A stretch of DNA of 38,805 bases from JAJFFW01 sp038531315 (GTDB lineage: Bacteria > Pseudomonadota > Alphaproteobacteria > Caulobacterales > Parvularculaceae), in NCBI GenBank assembly GCA_038531315.1, contig JBCBBT010000031.1, forward strand, positions 1 through 38,805, given 5' to 3'. Below, in pieces: positions 8,859 to 16,883 of the stretch. Numbering within the stretch: position 1 is the stretch's first letter; each line of letters starts with the position of its first letter. The position numbers and the translations under genes are program-made. The notes below the pieces were generated by a model. It was not told where the DNA came from, made no database searches, and saw only the letters and a list, made by a program, of their open reading frames with translations.

Positions 8859-9845
8859 TTAAAGCTCCGCAAACAGGTCCTGTCCGCACTGGCGGAGGAT
8901 ATCCGGGATGTCGATAAAGACCCAGTTTTCCTGAAACTTAGCGCCGTCGCGCCGCCAGAAATCCATCACACGCATGGTGACCGGCAGATCCGGCGGCAAT
9001 GTTACGCCGACCCAGGCCTCGCCGCTTGTTGTCGCCCGAATGCTTGGCCAGCCGCCGGACGCCACATAAGGACCGTCCGCAAAGCGGGCGACATGATCGC
9101 CGCCTTTGCGGTCAGGCACGAAGTTGAGAAACGGTCTTTGGTGGTAGTCCTGAAAGCCTTTGAGCCCCCGCGAGGCGCCGACGCCGCTCGGGCCGTACCA
9201 AAGAAAATCGCGGCGCCAGAAATCTTCCTGATGCATGCTGTCAAGGCTGACGCGGTCATATCGCATCAGGCCGGCGATCATCGCGTCGACCAGTTTCATC
9301 GATTGCGCAGTATCTTTTTCGGGGCTGGCGTTCAGCCGGATCCCGTCATGGGCGCCAGGTCCGGGTGCGATGATTTCAGCGCCGCGGCTCTTTCCCACAA
9401 GATCGAGACCGTTCTGGCGCGCCGCGCCAATAATATCGACCATGAAAAAGATGTCGGAGATCTGATCGCCGTCAAAGCCGATGATTTCTCCAAATCGAAT
9501 AAACGTCAGGTGTTTACTTGGCGGTATGTTGAGCCACTGATTTTCAAAAACACCGACAAAATGACCTGTCGCCGCGGTCCAAATCCGGTTCTTGAAGCGG
9601 CCGGCGACAAAAATATCATCGCGTCTTTCGGGATTTGAAAACGCATTGAAAAGGGGCCGCCAAAACTTTTCAAGTACGCCCTCAACGCCGCGCGTCTCAT
9701 TGAATGGGTGAGATATGTGACAACGCACGTCGGGTGCGCATGAGGCCGCTAATGCGTCCTCGATGGGCGACAGCTCGCCCACGCGCTGTGATTGCGCCAA
9801 CCGCCAAGACTGAGCGCGCGCCAACTCAATTTCGACTGCATCCAT
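8859..9845 (-). CDS. Tandem SnoaL/NTF2-fold protein (copy 1)
   Basis: A 328-residue protein with two SnoaL-like halves. The C-terminal half carries the pattern shared with the copies at 16884 and 22754: 'WYGPSGVGASRGLKGFQDYH', then 'PFLN..PDR', 'GGWP', and 'MRVMDFWRRDG...ENWV.ID'. SnoaL/NTF2 proteins are small alpha+beta cone folds that act as polyketide cyclases, ester cyclases, hydrolases or ketosteroid-isomerase-like enzymes; the specific reaction cannot be assigned. It heads a two-gene operon with the symporter. A TTTGCATTCGAAGTAC operator (read on this strand) lies about 42 bp upstream. No signal peptide is visible, so it is probably cytosolic. Confidence 0.8.
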   Translation of the reverse strand: MDAVEIELARAQSWRLAQSQRVGELSPIEDALAASCAPDVRCHISHPFNETRGVEGVLEKFWRPLFNAFSNPERRDDIFVAGRFKNRIWTAATGHFVGVFENQWLNIPPSKHLTFIRFGEIIGFDGDQISDIFFMVDIIGAARQNGLDLVGKSRGAEIIAPGPGAHDGIRLNASPEKDTAQSMKLVDAMIAGLMRYDRVSLDSMHQEDFWRRDFLWYGPSGVGASRGLKGFQDYHQRPFLNFVPDRKGGDHVARFADGPYVASGGWPSIRATTSGEAWVGVTLPPDLPVTMRVMDFWRRDGAKFQENWVFIDIPDILRQCGQDLFAEL

Positions 9846-9886
9846 CGAGACTCACCAGCCCTTCCCAACGAAAGTAGCGCATGGGC

Positions 9887-9902
9887 GTACTTCGAATGCA
9901 AA
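9887..9902 (-). promoter_or_regulatory. Operator site A of the LacI-type regulon
   Basis: Reading the minus strand, TTTGCATTCGAAGTAC is identical over 16 bases to the sequence at 23234-23249 and has the central CpG usual for LacI-family operators. It lies 42 bp before the start of the SnoaL/symporter operon. The surrounding 9846-10212 stretch, 367 bp without a gene, holds this site, a pair of similar sites near 10109 and 10143, and nothing else recognised. Confidence 0.75.
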
Positions 9903-10108
9903 TATTCTTAGCGTGCGACGCTTCATTGAAAGAATCTTCCAGTTATTGTGTCATTAAGGTGACGCCGTTCGTGCTTCGGCGCCCCGTTATTTGGAGCGCC
10001 GCAATTGACAAAATTCAATTGGATTTGCGCCTTACTGCGCTGTTTTAATGAGAAAATATTCATAGCGGGTCGGCGGGCGATTGAGTTCAATTGCTCAATG
10101 GTCTTGAA

Positions 10109-10124
10109 GTGCATGCGAAGTCAG
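10109..10124 (+). promoter_or_regulatory. Operator site B1 of the LacI-type regulon
   Basis: GTGCATGCGAAGTCAG matches the consensus TTGCATTCGAAGTACA in most positions, including the central CG and GAAGT half. It lies 34 bp, centre to centre, upstream of site B2, so two dimers could bind near the receptor promoter. Confidence 0.5.
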
Positions 10125-10142
10125 AGCCGCCTTGCTCGACCA

Positions 10143-10158
10143 TTGCATTCGAAGTAAC
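10143..10158 (+). promoter_or_regulatory. Operator site B2 of the LacI-type regulon
   Basis: TTGCATTCGAAGTAAC matches the consensus with differences only at the outer end. It sits 55 bp before the ATG at 10213 of the TonB receptor gene. Its presence argues against translation starting at 10132. Confidence 0.75.
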
Positions 10159-10212
10159 GTTAATAAGACGATTCTAGGGCGACACGCCAGTTACAGCAAA
10201 GCGAGGGGTCCC

Positions 10213-12690
10213 ATGAGCCAGCTGAGCCAGAAATATTCACGAATTTTAATGGGAAGCGCCGGCGCCGCGGCGTTGAGCCTTGCCTTATCACCAGGCGCAA
10301 GCGCGCAGATCGATACAATTGTCGTGACGGCGGAAAAGCGCGAGGAAAATGTTCAGGATGTCAGCCTGTCCATTCAGGCGTTTGATCAGGACGCCCTCAA
10401 TAATGGCGGCATCACCGATGTCTCGCGCCTTGAGTTGCTGGTGTCGGGCGTCAACTTCGCTTTTGTCGGCAACGACGCGAAGTTTAATGTTCGCGGCGCA
10501 AACTCAACAAACACCTTCGGCGACAACGCTTCAATCGTCGGCGCTTATGTGGATGGCGTCTACAAATTGCGCGCCTCGCAGCAATCGCGCGCTTTCTTTG
10601 ACGTCAATCGCGTTGAATTCCTAAAGGGACCGCAAGGCACGCTATATGGGCGCAACACTTTCGCGGGTGCGCTTAACCTTTACACCAACCAGCCGGAACT
10701 CGGCGAGTGGGGCGCGGGCTTTAACGCGAGTTACGAGCGGTTCGACCGGGCGCGCGTCGACGGTTACGTCAATGTGCCAATCTCCGACACGTTCGGCCTT
10801 CGTGTCGCCGGCTTTTTCGACAAGAGCGACGGCTATGTTGAAAACCTCTTCGGTCCAAATCTCGGCGCGCAGGACGACAAAGGCATTCGCGTCAGCGCCT
10901 TGTGGGAGCCGACCGATCGCGTAAGCTTCCTCGCACGGTATAGCAATATCCAGGAAGACGGCAGAGAAGCGGGCCTTTTCGGATACACCTTTATTTGCCG
11001 CAACACGACGCCGTCGGGTCATACCGATCCGTTCGGTTCTGTGCAGGATTGCTCAAACCCGAATGTCGGCACCGACGGCCAACCGTCTGCGCTTGACGTC
11101 GGCCCCTATACGGTTGCGCAAGACTTCGTCCCGGACGCGCAAGTGCGTGAGCAGGTCTGGCAGCTTGAGGCCAATATCGACCTCGGGCCGGTGCTCCTGA
11201 AATCAATTTCGGCGTATACGGAATTTGAGAACCTGCTCGGCTTCGATTTCGACTTCAGCCCCAATCCGTTTCAGGTCGGCGGCTTCAACGAGACGGCGGA
11301 ATACTTTACGCAGGAGCTGCAGTTCAGCTCCAATTATGACAGCCGCCTTCAGTGGACCGCGGGCGCCTATTTCTCCAGCGATCAGACGGACTTCAACTTC
11401 TTCATCAACAGCCTGAGAGAGGCCGCGCCGCGCGGCGCGCCGGTGCCCGTTCTTGATAATAACGGCAATCCGGTGCTCGATGATTCCGGCGACCCGTTGT
11501 TGCTGCCCGTGTTGTCGGGAACGCCGCTCGTTTCAAACGATCAGGTGCTTGGCGGGTTCTTTGCTGACGCGACGCCGCTCGAGACAACTTACTTTGGCCT
11601 CTACGGTCAGTTCGAATTTTCATTAACGGACCGCCTCCGGCTTATTGGCGGCGTACGTTACGACAATGAAGACAAAGAACTTGTCGGCGGCGGCAGCAAC
11701 TTTACCGGCGACACTGATGGCGACGGCGTATCCGAGCCCCCGGTCACGACGACGCTCCCGGGCGGGCCCTTCTCCGGGCCGTTCTCTCTCGATATCGCCG
11801 ATGTGTTCGGCGTATTCGCCATCAATACCGATGCGGATGACGCGATCCGCTCTGACCCCGACGCATCCGACAATGTCTCGTGGCGCGCCGGTCTTGAATA
11901 TGATGTTGCGGATAATGCGCTGATTTATGTAACGGCGAGCACGGGCTTCCTTTCAGGCGCCCTCAACAACAGCGGCAGTCAGACTGACGATCAGCAATCG
12001 CGCGTGATCGAAGTTGGCCTGAAGAGCACGCTGTTTGATAATTCGCTGCTTTTCAATATCGCCGGCCATTATACGACGTATGACAACCTTCTCGGCCAGT
12101 TCCAAATTCCACAGACGCTGCCGGATGGATCGACCATTGTCGTGACGCAGGCGATTAATGGCGGCGAAATCGAGGCGTTCGGCGTTGAAGTCGAAACCGT
12201 CTGGGTTCCTGTTGAAGGCTTGCAGCTGGGCGCTAATCTCGCCTTCCTCGACTCTGAATTTGTCGCCTTCGGACAGACAAATCCGTACCAGCTTCTTAAC
12301 GGACAGGTACAGACCTTTGTCGATCTTGCGGGCGAAGAAACGCCGTGGTCGCCAGACTTCACCGCGAGCCTTTTTGGTTCCTATGAGTTTGATCTTGGCG
12401 AATATGGCCGGCTAACGCCTTACGTTCAGTTCTACTACAGCGACGGTTACAACACATCGAACCTGCTTTCGATCGACCCGCTTCAGGATCAGGACAGTTT
12501 CACAAAGACCGACTTGCGTCTGATCTGGGATGCGCCTGACACATGGGGCAACTACTCAGCGGAAGTGTTTGTTGAAAACCTTGAAAACGAAGCCGTACTC
12601 GCGCGGGGCAATAACAACGGCAGCGATATTGTCCAAACGAGTTTCTTGTACCCGCGGAACTTCGGCGTACGATTCAGAGCAGACTTCTAG
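10213..12690 (+). CDS. TonB-dependent outer membrane receptor (1)
   Basis: An 825-residue outer-membrane active-transport receptor. The ATG at 10213 is chosen because GAGGGG lies just upstream and the product then starts with a normal signal peptide cleaved after 'SPGASAQ'. The TonB box-like 'DTIVVTAEKREE' follows directly. The plug domain spans about residues 45-170, with 'VEFLKGPQGTLYGRNTFAGALNL' as its conserved end, followed by a 22-strand barrel ending in the outer-membrane-type terminal Phe (RADF). In alphaproteobacteria such receptors take up many organic substrates, not only siderophores. Two operators upstream and a strong terminator downstream make it a monocistronic member of the LacI-type regulon. 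Confidence 0.92.
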   Translation: MSQLSQKYSRILMGSAGAAALSLALSPGASAQIDTIVVTAEKREENVQDVSLSIQAFDQDALNNGGITDVSRLELLVSGVNFAFVGNDAKFNVRGANSTNTFGDNASIVGAYVDGVYKLRASQQSRAFFDVNRVEFLKGPQGTLYGRNTFAGALNLYTNQPELGEWGAGFNASYERFDRARVDGYVNVPISDTFGLRVAGFFDKSDGYVENLFGPNLGAQDDKGIRVSALWEPTDRVSFLARYSNIQEDGREAGLFGYTFICRNTTPSGHTDPFGSVQDCSNPNVGTDGQPSALDVGPYTVAQDFVPDAQVREQVWQLEANIDLGPVLLKSISAYTEFENLLGFDFDFSPNPFQVGGFNETAEYFTQELQFSSNYDSRLQWTAGAYFSSDQTDFNFFINSLREAAPRGAPVPVLDNNGNPVLDDSGDPLLLPVLSGTPLVSNDQVLGGFFADATPLETTYFGLYGQFEFSLTDRLRLIGGVRYDNEDKELVGGGSNFTGDTDGDGVSEPPVTTTLPGGPFSGPFSLDIADVFGVFAINTDADDAIRSDPDASDNVSWRAGLEYDVADNALIYVTASTGFLSGALNNSGSQTDDQQSRVIEVGLKSTLFDNSLLFNIAGHYTTYDNLLGQFQIPQTLPDGSTIVVTQAINGGEIEAFGVEVETVWVPVEGLQLGANLAFLDSEFVAFGQTNPYQLLNGQVQTFVDLAGEETPWSPDFTASLFGSYEFDLGEYGRLTPYVQFYYSDGYNTSNLLSIDPLQDQDSFTKTDLRLIWDAPDTWGNYSAEVFVENLENEAVLARGNNNGSDIVQTSFLYPRNFGVRFRADF

Positions 12691-12734
12691 GCGTTCGATA
12701 TTCTCTCTCCCTATGGAACGCTTATGTTGAAAGA

Positions 12735-12765
12735 AGAAAGGGCGCTTGCGCCCTTTCTTTTTTTT
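12735..12765 (+). terminator. Intrinsic (probably bidirectional) terminator
   Basis: AGAAAGGGCG (12735-12744) pairs with CGCCCTTTCT (12749-12758) around a CTTG loop and is followed by an unbroken T run to 12765. The opposite strand is also T-rich after the stem, so it can serve both the TonB receptor gene and the convergent SDR gene. Confidence 0.9.
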
Positions 12766-12793
12766 CGCACGCGATCTGCGCCGTGTTCCAAGG

Positions 12794-13537
12794 CTATTGA
12801 GCGGTCCAGCCGCCATCCACCAAAAGGCTGTGACCGGTCACCATGCGTGATGCATCGGAGGCCAGATAAAGAACCGCGTTTGCAACATCTTCAGGCTGGC
12901 CGATCATTTTCATGGGTATCATCTCATGAACAAAATTGCGAAAAGTCGGATCGTCGAGCATCGGCTTGGTCATCGGCGTTTCAATAAAGGTCGGCGCGAC
13001 GCTGTTGACGCGGACTTTATGGGGGGCAAGCTCAACCGCCATCGCCTTTGTCAGCCCTTCGATTGCGTGTTTCGTCATGCAGTATACCGAGCGGTTTGGC
13101 GAGCCGACATGGCCCATTTGCGATGACATATGAATGATTGCGCCGCCATCGCGACCGCCGGTTTTCAACATGACGCGTGCCGCCGCTTGCGCCGTCCGGA
13201 ACATCGAGCGCACGTTTAAGTCGAGAATAAAGTCGAGATTTTCCGTCGATACGTCGACGAAAGGCTCCGGTCGGTTCGCGCCCGCATTGTTGACCAGAAT
13301 ATCCAGTTTTGCCGTCGCGTTGACGGCCGCCAGAAACTCATCGGACGTCACATCATATACCCACGGGGTGAGGCGCGGGCCGAGGGTGTTTTGCAGATCG
13401 ACGAGGTCTGCTTCGGTCCGGGAAACGGCGTAGACGTCGGCGCCGGCGGCATGCAGCGTTGTCGCAATGGCCCGCCCGATGCCGCGTCCAGCGCCGGTTA
13501 CGAGTGCTATTTTATTTGTAAGATCAATGGCTTGCAT
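12794..13537 (-). CDS. Short-chain dehydrogenase/reductase (SDR)
   Basis: A 247-residue classical SDR. The cofactor motif TGAGRGIG occupies residues 14-21, the NNAG motif is present ('ILVNNAGANRP'), the catalytic Ser lies in 'IIHMSSQMG', and YCMTK supplies the Tyr and Lys. The C-terminus 'TGHSLLVDGGW' is typical of polyol, gluconate or 3-oxoacyl SDRs. It would oxidise a hydroxyl on the locus substrate with NAD(P)+. AAGGG precedes the ATG. It diverges from the HisD-type dehydrogenase gene across the perfect operator palindrome at 13571, so the two dehydrogenases are probably co-induced. The substrate cannot be read from the sequence. Confidence 0.9.
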   Translation of the reverse strand: MQAIDLTNKIALVTGAGRGIGRAIATTLHAAGADVYAVSRTEADLVDLQNTLGPRLTPWVYDVTSDEFLAAVNATAKLDILVNNAGANRPEPFVDVSTENLDFILDLNVRSMFRTAQAAARVMLKTGGRDGGAIIHMSSQMGHVGSPNRSVYCMTKHAIEGLTKAMAVELAPHKVRVNSVAPTFIETPMTKPMLDDPTFRNFVHEMIPMKMIGQPEDVANAVLYLASDASRMVTGHSLLVDGGWTAQ

Positions 13538-13570
13538 ATTCGCCCTTTATCGATAGCTGATTTTTGAAAT

Positions 13571-13588
13571 ATTGCATTCGAATGCAAT
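13571..13588. promoter_or_regulatory. Operator site C, perfect palindrome of the LacI-type regulon
   Basis: ATTGCATTCGAATGCAAT is an 18-bp perfect palindrome, 33 bp upstream of the SDR start and between the divergent SDR and HisD-family genes. TTGAAA at 13564-13569 lies immediately before it and an A/T-rich TTTATG after it, so it may lie between promoter hexamers; the promoter itself is a weak call. Confidence 0.85.
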
Positions 13589-13677
13589 TTATGGGACTTG
13601 TGCGCGTACGCAAGCGCGTTGGCGGCCACGCGCGCGCAGCGGCGCATTTATGTGCATGGTTTCTGTGCATCATCGAT

Positions 13678-13696
13678 GGGCGCTGTTTGTGCGCCC
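13678..13696 (+). promoter_or_regulatory. Leader hairpin upstream of the HisD-family dehydrogenase
   Basis: GGGCGC and GCGCCC flank a 7-nt loop inside the ~200-nt leader between the operator and the dehydrogenase start. It is followed directly by the tandem repeat at 13700. No U-tract follows, so it is a structured leader element rather than a terminator. Confidence 0.35.
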
Positions 13697-13699
13697 AGT

Positions 13700-13737
13700 C
13701 TATGCGCAACGCATTTGTCTATGCGCAACGCATTTGT
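13700..13737 (+). repeat. Two tandem 19-bp repeats in the dehydrogenase leader
   Basis: CTATGCGCAACGCATTTGT occurs twice in direct succession (13700-13718 and 13719-13737). Each copy contains the inverted repeat ATGCG-CAA-CGCAT. They lie 52 bp before the proposed start codon at 13790. They may be binding sites for a second regulator or RNA hairpins. Confidence 0.8.
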
Positions 13738-13789
13738 ACATGGGCCGCGAGATAGCAATGGTATGGCCATAAGGGGACCGAGTAAGACG

Positions 13790-15076
13790 ATGATCCGGTA
13801 TTTGAAAGACGGAATTTCTGAACAGCAAGCCGAAACCGATGATGCGAAAGTGCGCGCGATTGTCGAGACTATTTTGAGTGATATCGGCGCGCGCGGCGAC
13901 GCCGCCGTGCGGGCGTTGTCGGAAAAATTTGACGAATGGTCGCCGGCTTCGTTTCGTATGTCGAAGGATGAAATCAAGGCTTGCTACGATCAGCTCGACG
14001 CGCAAGCGCTCGTCGACATCCGCTTTGCCCAGGAACAAGTCAGAAACTTCGCCCAGCATCAACGGAACGCGCTTCAGGATGTTGAAGTCGAAACGTTGCC
14101 GGGCGTCTTTCTGGGTCACAAGAATATTCCGATGAATTCCGTCGGCTGTTATGTGCCGGGCGGCAAATATCCGCTTGTCGCCAGCGCGCATATGAGCGTC
14201 GTCACCGCCAAGGTCGCCGGCGTGCCGCGCGTCATCGCGGCGGCGCCGCCGTTCAAAGGCGCGCCCGCGCCGGCGATTGTTGTAGCGATGGACATGGCGG
14301 GCGCGGACGAAATCTATGTGCTCGGCGGCGTACAGGCGGTTGGCGCTATGGCGCTTGGCACCGAGACAATCGACCCCGTCGATATGCTTGTCGGTCCCGG
14401 CAATGCTTTTGTCGCGGAAGCCAAGCGACAATTATTCGGCCGTATCGGGATCGATTTGTTTGCCGGCCCGACGGAAACGCTCGTGATTGCGGACGAAACC
14501 GTTGACGGGGAGCTTTGCGCCGCCGATCTTCTTGGCCAGGCCGAACACGGGACGAACTCGCCCGCGGTATTGCTCACCAACTCCGAAAAACTGGCGCGCG
14601 ACACCATGAATGAGGTCGAGCGCCAATTGAAAGTTTTGCCGACGGCTGACGTCGCCGGTCCTGCGTGGCGTGACTATGGCCAGGTGATCGTTTGCGACAG
14701 CTATGAGGAGATGGTCGAAAAAGCCGATGAAATCGCCTCCGAACATGTTCAGGTCATGACGAAAGATCCGTCCTATTTTCTCGATAATATGACGAATTAC
14801 GGCGCGCTGTTCCTGGGTGAGGAAACCAATGTGTCCTATGGAGACAAGGTTATCGGCACCAACCATACGCTGCCCACCAAGAAAGCGGCCCGCTACACCG
14901 GGGGGCTGTGGGTTGGAAAATTCATCAAAACTTGCACCTATCAACGGATCAGCAAAGAAGCATCCGTGCATATCGGCGAATATTGCTCGCGTCTTTGCGC
15001 TTTGGAAGGTTTTGCCGGTCATAAGGAACAAGCGGATATCAGGTTGAGGCGTTATGGCGGAAAAGACGCAGCCTAA
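13790..15076 (+). CDS. Histidinol-dehydrogenase-family enzyme, HpsN (sulfopropanediol dehydrogenase)-like
   Basis: A 428-residue zinc- and NAD-dependent dehydrogenase of the HisD family. Family zinc and catalytic residues are present: Gln250 and His253 ('GQAEHG'), Glu318-His319 ('SEHVQ'), Asp352 ('YGDKVIGTNH') and His411 ('EGFAGHKEQ'). The sequence is much closer to the catabolic branch annotated sulfopropanediol 3-dehydrogenase than to biosynthetic HisD, and no other his genes are present. HisD-type enzymes perform two successive oxidations, alcohol to acid. The ATG at 13790 is chosen because the protein family starts there; an upstream open frame to 13598 crosses leader repeats. It overlaps the LacI gene by 23 bp. 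A sulfonate substrate is not supported, as no sulfite-releasing lyase gene is seen. Confidence 0.85.
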   Translation: MIRYLKDGISEQQAETDDAKVRAIVETILSDIGARGDAAVRALSEKFDEWSPASFRMSKDEIKACYDQLDAQALVDIRFAQEQVRNFAQHQRNALQDVEVETLPGVFLGHKNIPMNSVGCYVPGGKYPLVASAHMSVVTAKVAGVPRVIAAAPPFKGAPAPAIVVAMDMAGADEIYVLGGVQAVGAMALGTETIDPVDMLVGPGNAFVAEAKRQLFGRIGIDLFAGPTETLVIADETVDGELCAADLLGQAEHGTNSPAVLLTNSEKLARDTMNEVERQLKVLPTADVAGPAWRDYGQVIVCDSYEEMVEKADEIASEHVQVMTKDPSYFLDNMTNYGALFLGEETNVSYGDKVIGTNHTLPTKKAARYTGGLWVGKFIKTCTYQRISKEASVHIGEYCSRLCALEGFAGHKEQADIRLRRYGGKDAA

Positions 15077-16097
15077 AGTCGTTTCGATCAGGAACGACCG
15101 GCAAGCGGTCACATCCTATGATGTCGCGCGCCATGCCGGCGTGTCGCAGTCGGCTGTGTCGCGATGTTTCAAGCCCGGGGCGAGCGTTTCAGCGAAAATG
15201 CGCGAACGGGTGATGGCCGCCGCCGCCGAGCTGGGCTATGAGCCAAACGCCATCGCGCGCAGTCTTATCACGCGGCGGTCCAATCTTGTCGCGATATTAA
15301 TCTCGAACTTGACCAATCTTTATTATCCTGAAGTTCTCGCAGAGTTGACGGAGCGCTTTTCCGCTCATGGCGTGCGGGTTTTGTTGTTCTCGCTGAAAAG
15401 CGAAGCGGACGCCAACGAGACGTTGCGTCAGATCTGGCCCTATCGCGTAGACGGCGTCATTGCGGCCAGCGAGTTATCGCCGGATCAGATCGCAGAATTT
15501 GAAAAGCGGCGCGTTCCGCTCGTATTTTATAACCGTCACCTCAACGGCTCAGCGGTGAGTTCGGTTTGTTGCGATCAGGAAGACGGCGCGCGGCAATTGG
15601 TGGACGGACTTTATAATGCCGGCCATCGGCGGTTTGCCATTCTTGCTGGTCCTCCGGGCTCGCTCGTAGGCGTCGAGCGCAAGACGGCGGCGATCGAACG
15701 GCTCGAAGAGCTTGGCGTTGACGATGCGCCGGTCCTGGAAGGCAATTATTCCTATGAAAGCGGTTTTGCGCTCATTGGCGAATTAATGGCGAGGGATGGC
15801 GAACGCCCGGATGCGGTTATTTGCGCTAATGACGTGATGGCGATTGGCGCTCTCGACGCGTTGCGGGTGAATTTCGATCTAAGCGCACCCGAAGATATCT
15901 CTGTTGTAGGATTTGACGGCGTCGGCCCCGCGAGCTGGAAGCAGTATGATCTGACGACAATTCGCCAGCCCGTGCGACGCATGACCGAAGCAACCGTCTC
16001 GATGTTGTTGTCGATGATTGAAGACCCCGACGCGCTCGTGGAGCGGCGGGTCTTCTCGGGAATCTTGAAAAACGGATCCTCCGCAAAATTCGAATAG
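15054..16097 (+). CDS. LacI-family transcriptional regulator
   Basis: A 347-residue repressor-type regulator. Residues ~20-75 form the LacI DNA-binding headpiece with hinge helix ('TSYDVARHAGVSQSAVSRCF', then 'ELGYEPNAIARSLITRRS'). The rest is a periplasmic-binding-protein-like effector domain, including 'VDGVIAASELS' and 'VVGFDGVGPASW'. The start overlaps the 3' end of the dehydrogenase gene, so it is cotranscribed and autoregulated through site C. It is the only LacI protein in the window and the obvious candidate to bind the seven CpG-centred palindromes between 9887 and 23250 (inference). The effector is probably a pathway intermediate. Confidence 0.93.
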   Translation: MAEKTQPKVVSIRNDRQAVTSYDVARHAGVSQSAVSRCFKPGASVSAKMRERVMAAAAELGYEPNAIARSLITRRSNLVAILISNLTNLYYPEVLAELTERFSAHGVRVLLFSLKSEADANETLRQIWPYRVDGVIAASELSPDQIAEFEKRRVPLVFYNRHLNGSAVSSVCCDQEDGARQLVDGLYNAGHRRFAILAGPPGSLVGVERKTAAIERLEELGVDDAPVLEGNYSYESGFALIGELMARDGERPDAVICANDVMAIGALDALRVNFDLSAPEDISVVGFDGVGPASWKQYDLTTIRQPVRRMTEATVSMLLSMIEDPDALVERRVFSGILKNGSSAKFE

Positions 16098-16172
16098 TCG
16101 CACCGCAGCCAGTTTGCGTATGAAGCGTATCGGCTCAGGACGGAGCCGACATGCGCGCTTTTGGGTCAGAAC

Positions 16173-16874
16173 ATGCAACACAAAAAAATCCTCTTTTTTG
16201 GATCGATCGGCGTTCTTGCTGAAACGTCCGATATCCAGCGACAGGCATACAATCAGGCGCTTGACGAGGCCGGCCTTCATTGGTCGTGGGACGCGGAGAC
16301 GTATCGCGCGCTTCTGGAAATATCGGGCGGCCGCGATCGGCTTAGGGTGTTGAGCGAGGCGACGGGGACGGGGCTCACTGACGAAGCCATTGAACGCATT
16401 CACGCGCGAAAAACCGAGATCGCGTGCGCGCATATCCGCCGCGAACGAACGCCGCTGAGGCCCGGCGTTGCGGCTTTGATTGATCGTGCGCGGGCAGAAG
16501 GCCTTCGGCTCGGTCTTGTAACAACGACGTATCAGGAGAACATTGACGCGATCGCGGATGCGGCGGGCGCGCACCTGCCGCTTGACCAGTTTGACGTCGT
16601 CGTCACCCGGGAAAGAGTTTCCGTCGGCAAGCCCGATCCGGCGGCGTATCGATTGGCTCTGAAAGAAACCGACCAGACGTCGGAGCGCGCCATCGCCGTC
16701 GAAGACACAATGGCGAGCGTTCTTTCCGCAACTGGCGCCGGGATAGAAACCATTGCAACGCCCGGCGCTTTCGCTCGCGGTCAGTCGTTCTTCATGGCCC
16801 ATTATACGGTCGATGCGCTCGCAGACGAGGGCGGCGCCTTGCACGACGCGGTGTGCGCAGCAATTTTCGGTTAG
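16173..16874 (+). CDS. HAD-superfamily (CbbY-like) protein lacking motif I aspartates
   Basis: A 233-residue HAD subfamily IA fold resembling CbbY/beta-phosphoglucomutase phosphatases. Motif II Thr is in 'LGLVTTTYQENI', motif III Lys in 'SVGKPDPAAYRLAL', and motif IV acid in 'AIAVEDTMASVLSATGAG'. The motif I region reads 'ILFFGSIGVLAETSD', where active members have DxDGT/VL: Gly10 and Ile12 replace the nucleophilic Asp and the acid/base Asp. The reading frame is otherwise intact, so this is probably not a sequencing error. It may be catalytically dead, a binding or regulatory protein, or use different chemistry. The ATG at 16173 is preferred over TTG at 16161. It follows the LacI gene by 75 bp. 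Confidence 0.82.
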   Translation: MQHKKILFFGSIGVLAETSDIQRQAYNQALDEAGLHWSWDAETYRALLEISGGRDRLRVLSEATGTGLTDEAIERIHARKTEIACAHIRRERTPLRPGVAALIDRARAEGLRLGLVTTTYQENIDAIADAAGAHLPLDQFDVVVTRERVSVGKPDPAAYRLALKETDQTSERAIAVEDTMASVLSATGAGIETIATPGAFARGQSFFMAHYTVDALADEGGALHDAVCAAIFG

Positions 16875-16883
16875 CAGGGAAAC

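Noticed and set aside
13598..13789. N-terminal extension of the HisD-family dehydrogenase
   Set aside because: The extension encodes unconserved Cys/Arg-rich sequence from the leader repeats; the family start matches the ATG at 13790.
13790..15076. Histidine biosynthesis hisD
   Set aside because: No other his genes are present, the sequence is nearer to catabolic HpsN-like enzymes, and the gene lies in a LacI-controlled catabolic locus.
12794..16097. Dihydroxypropanesulfonate (DHPS) degradation operon
   Set aside because: SDR plus HpsN-like dehydrogenase fits, but no sulfolactate or cysteate lyase, sulfite exporter or sulfonate transporter is seen.
16086..16101. Eighth LacI-type operator (AATTCGAATAG) at the end of the LacI gene
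   Set aside because: Only the central TTCGAA matches; the outer half-sites do not, and no promoter is expected there.
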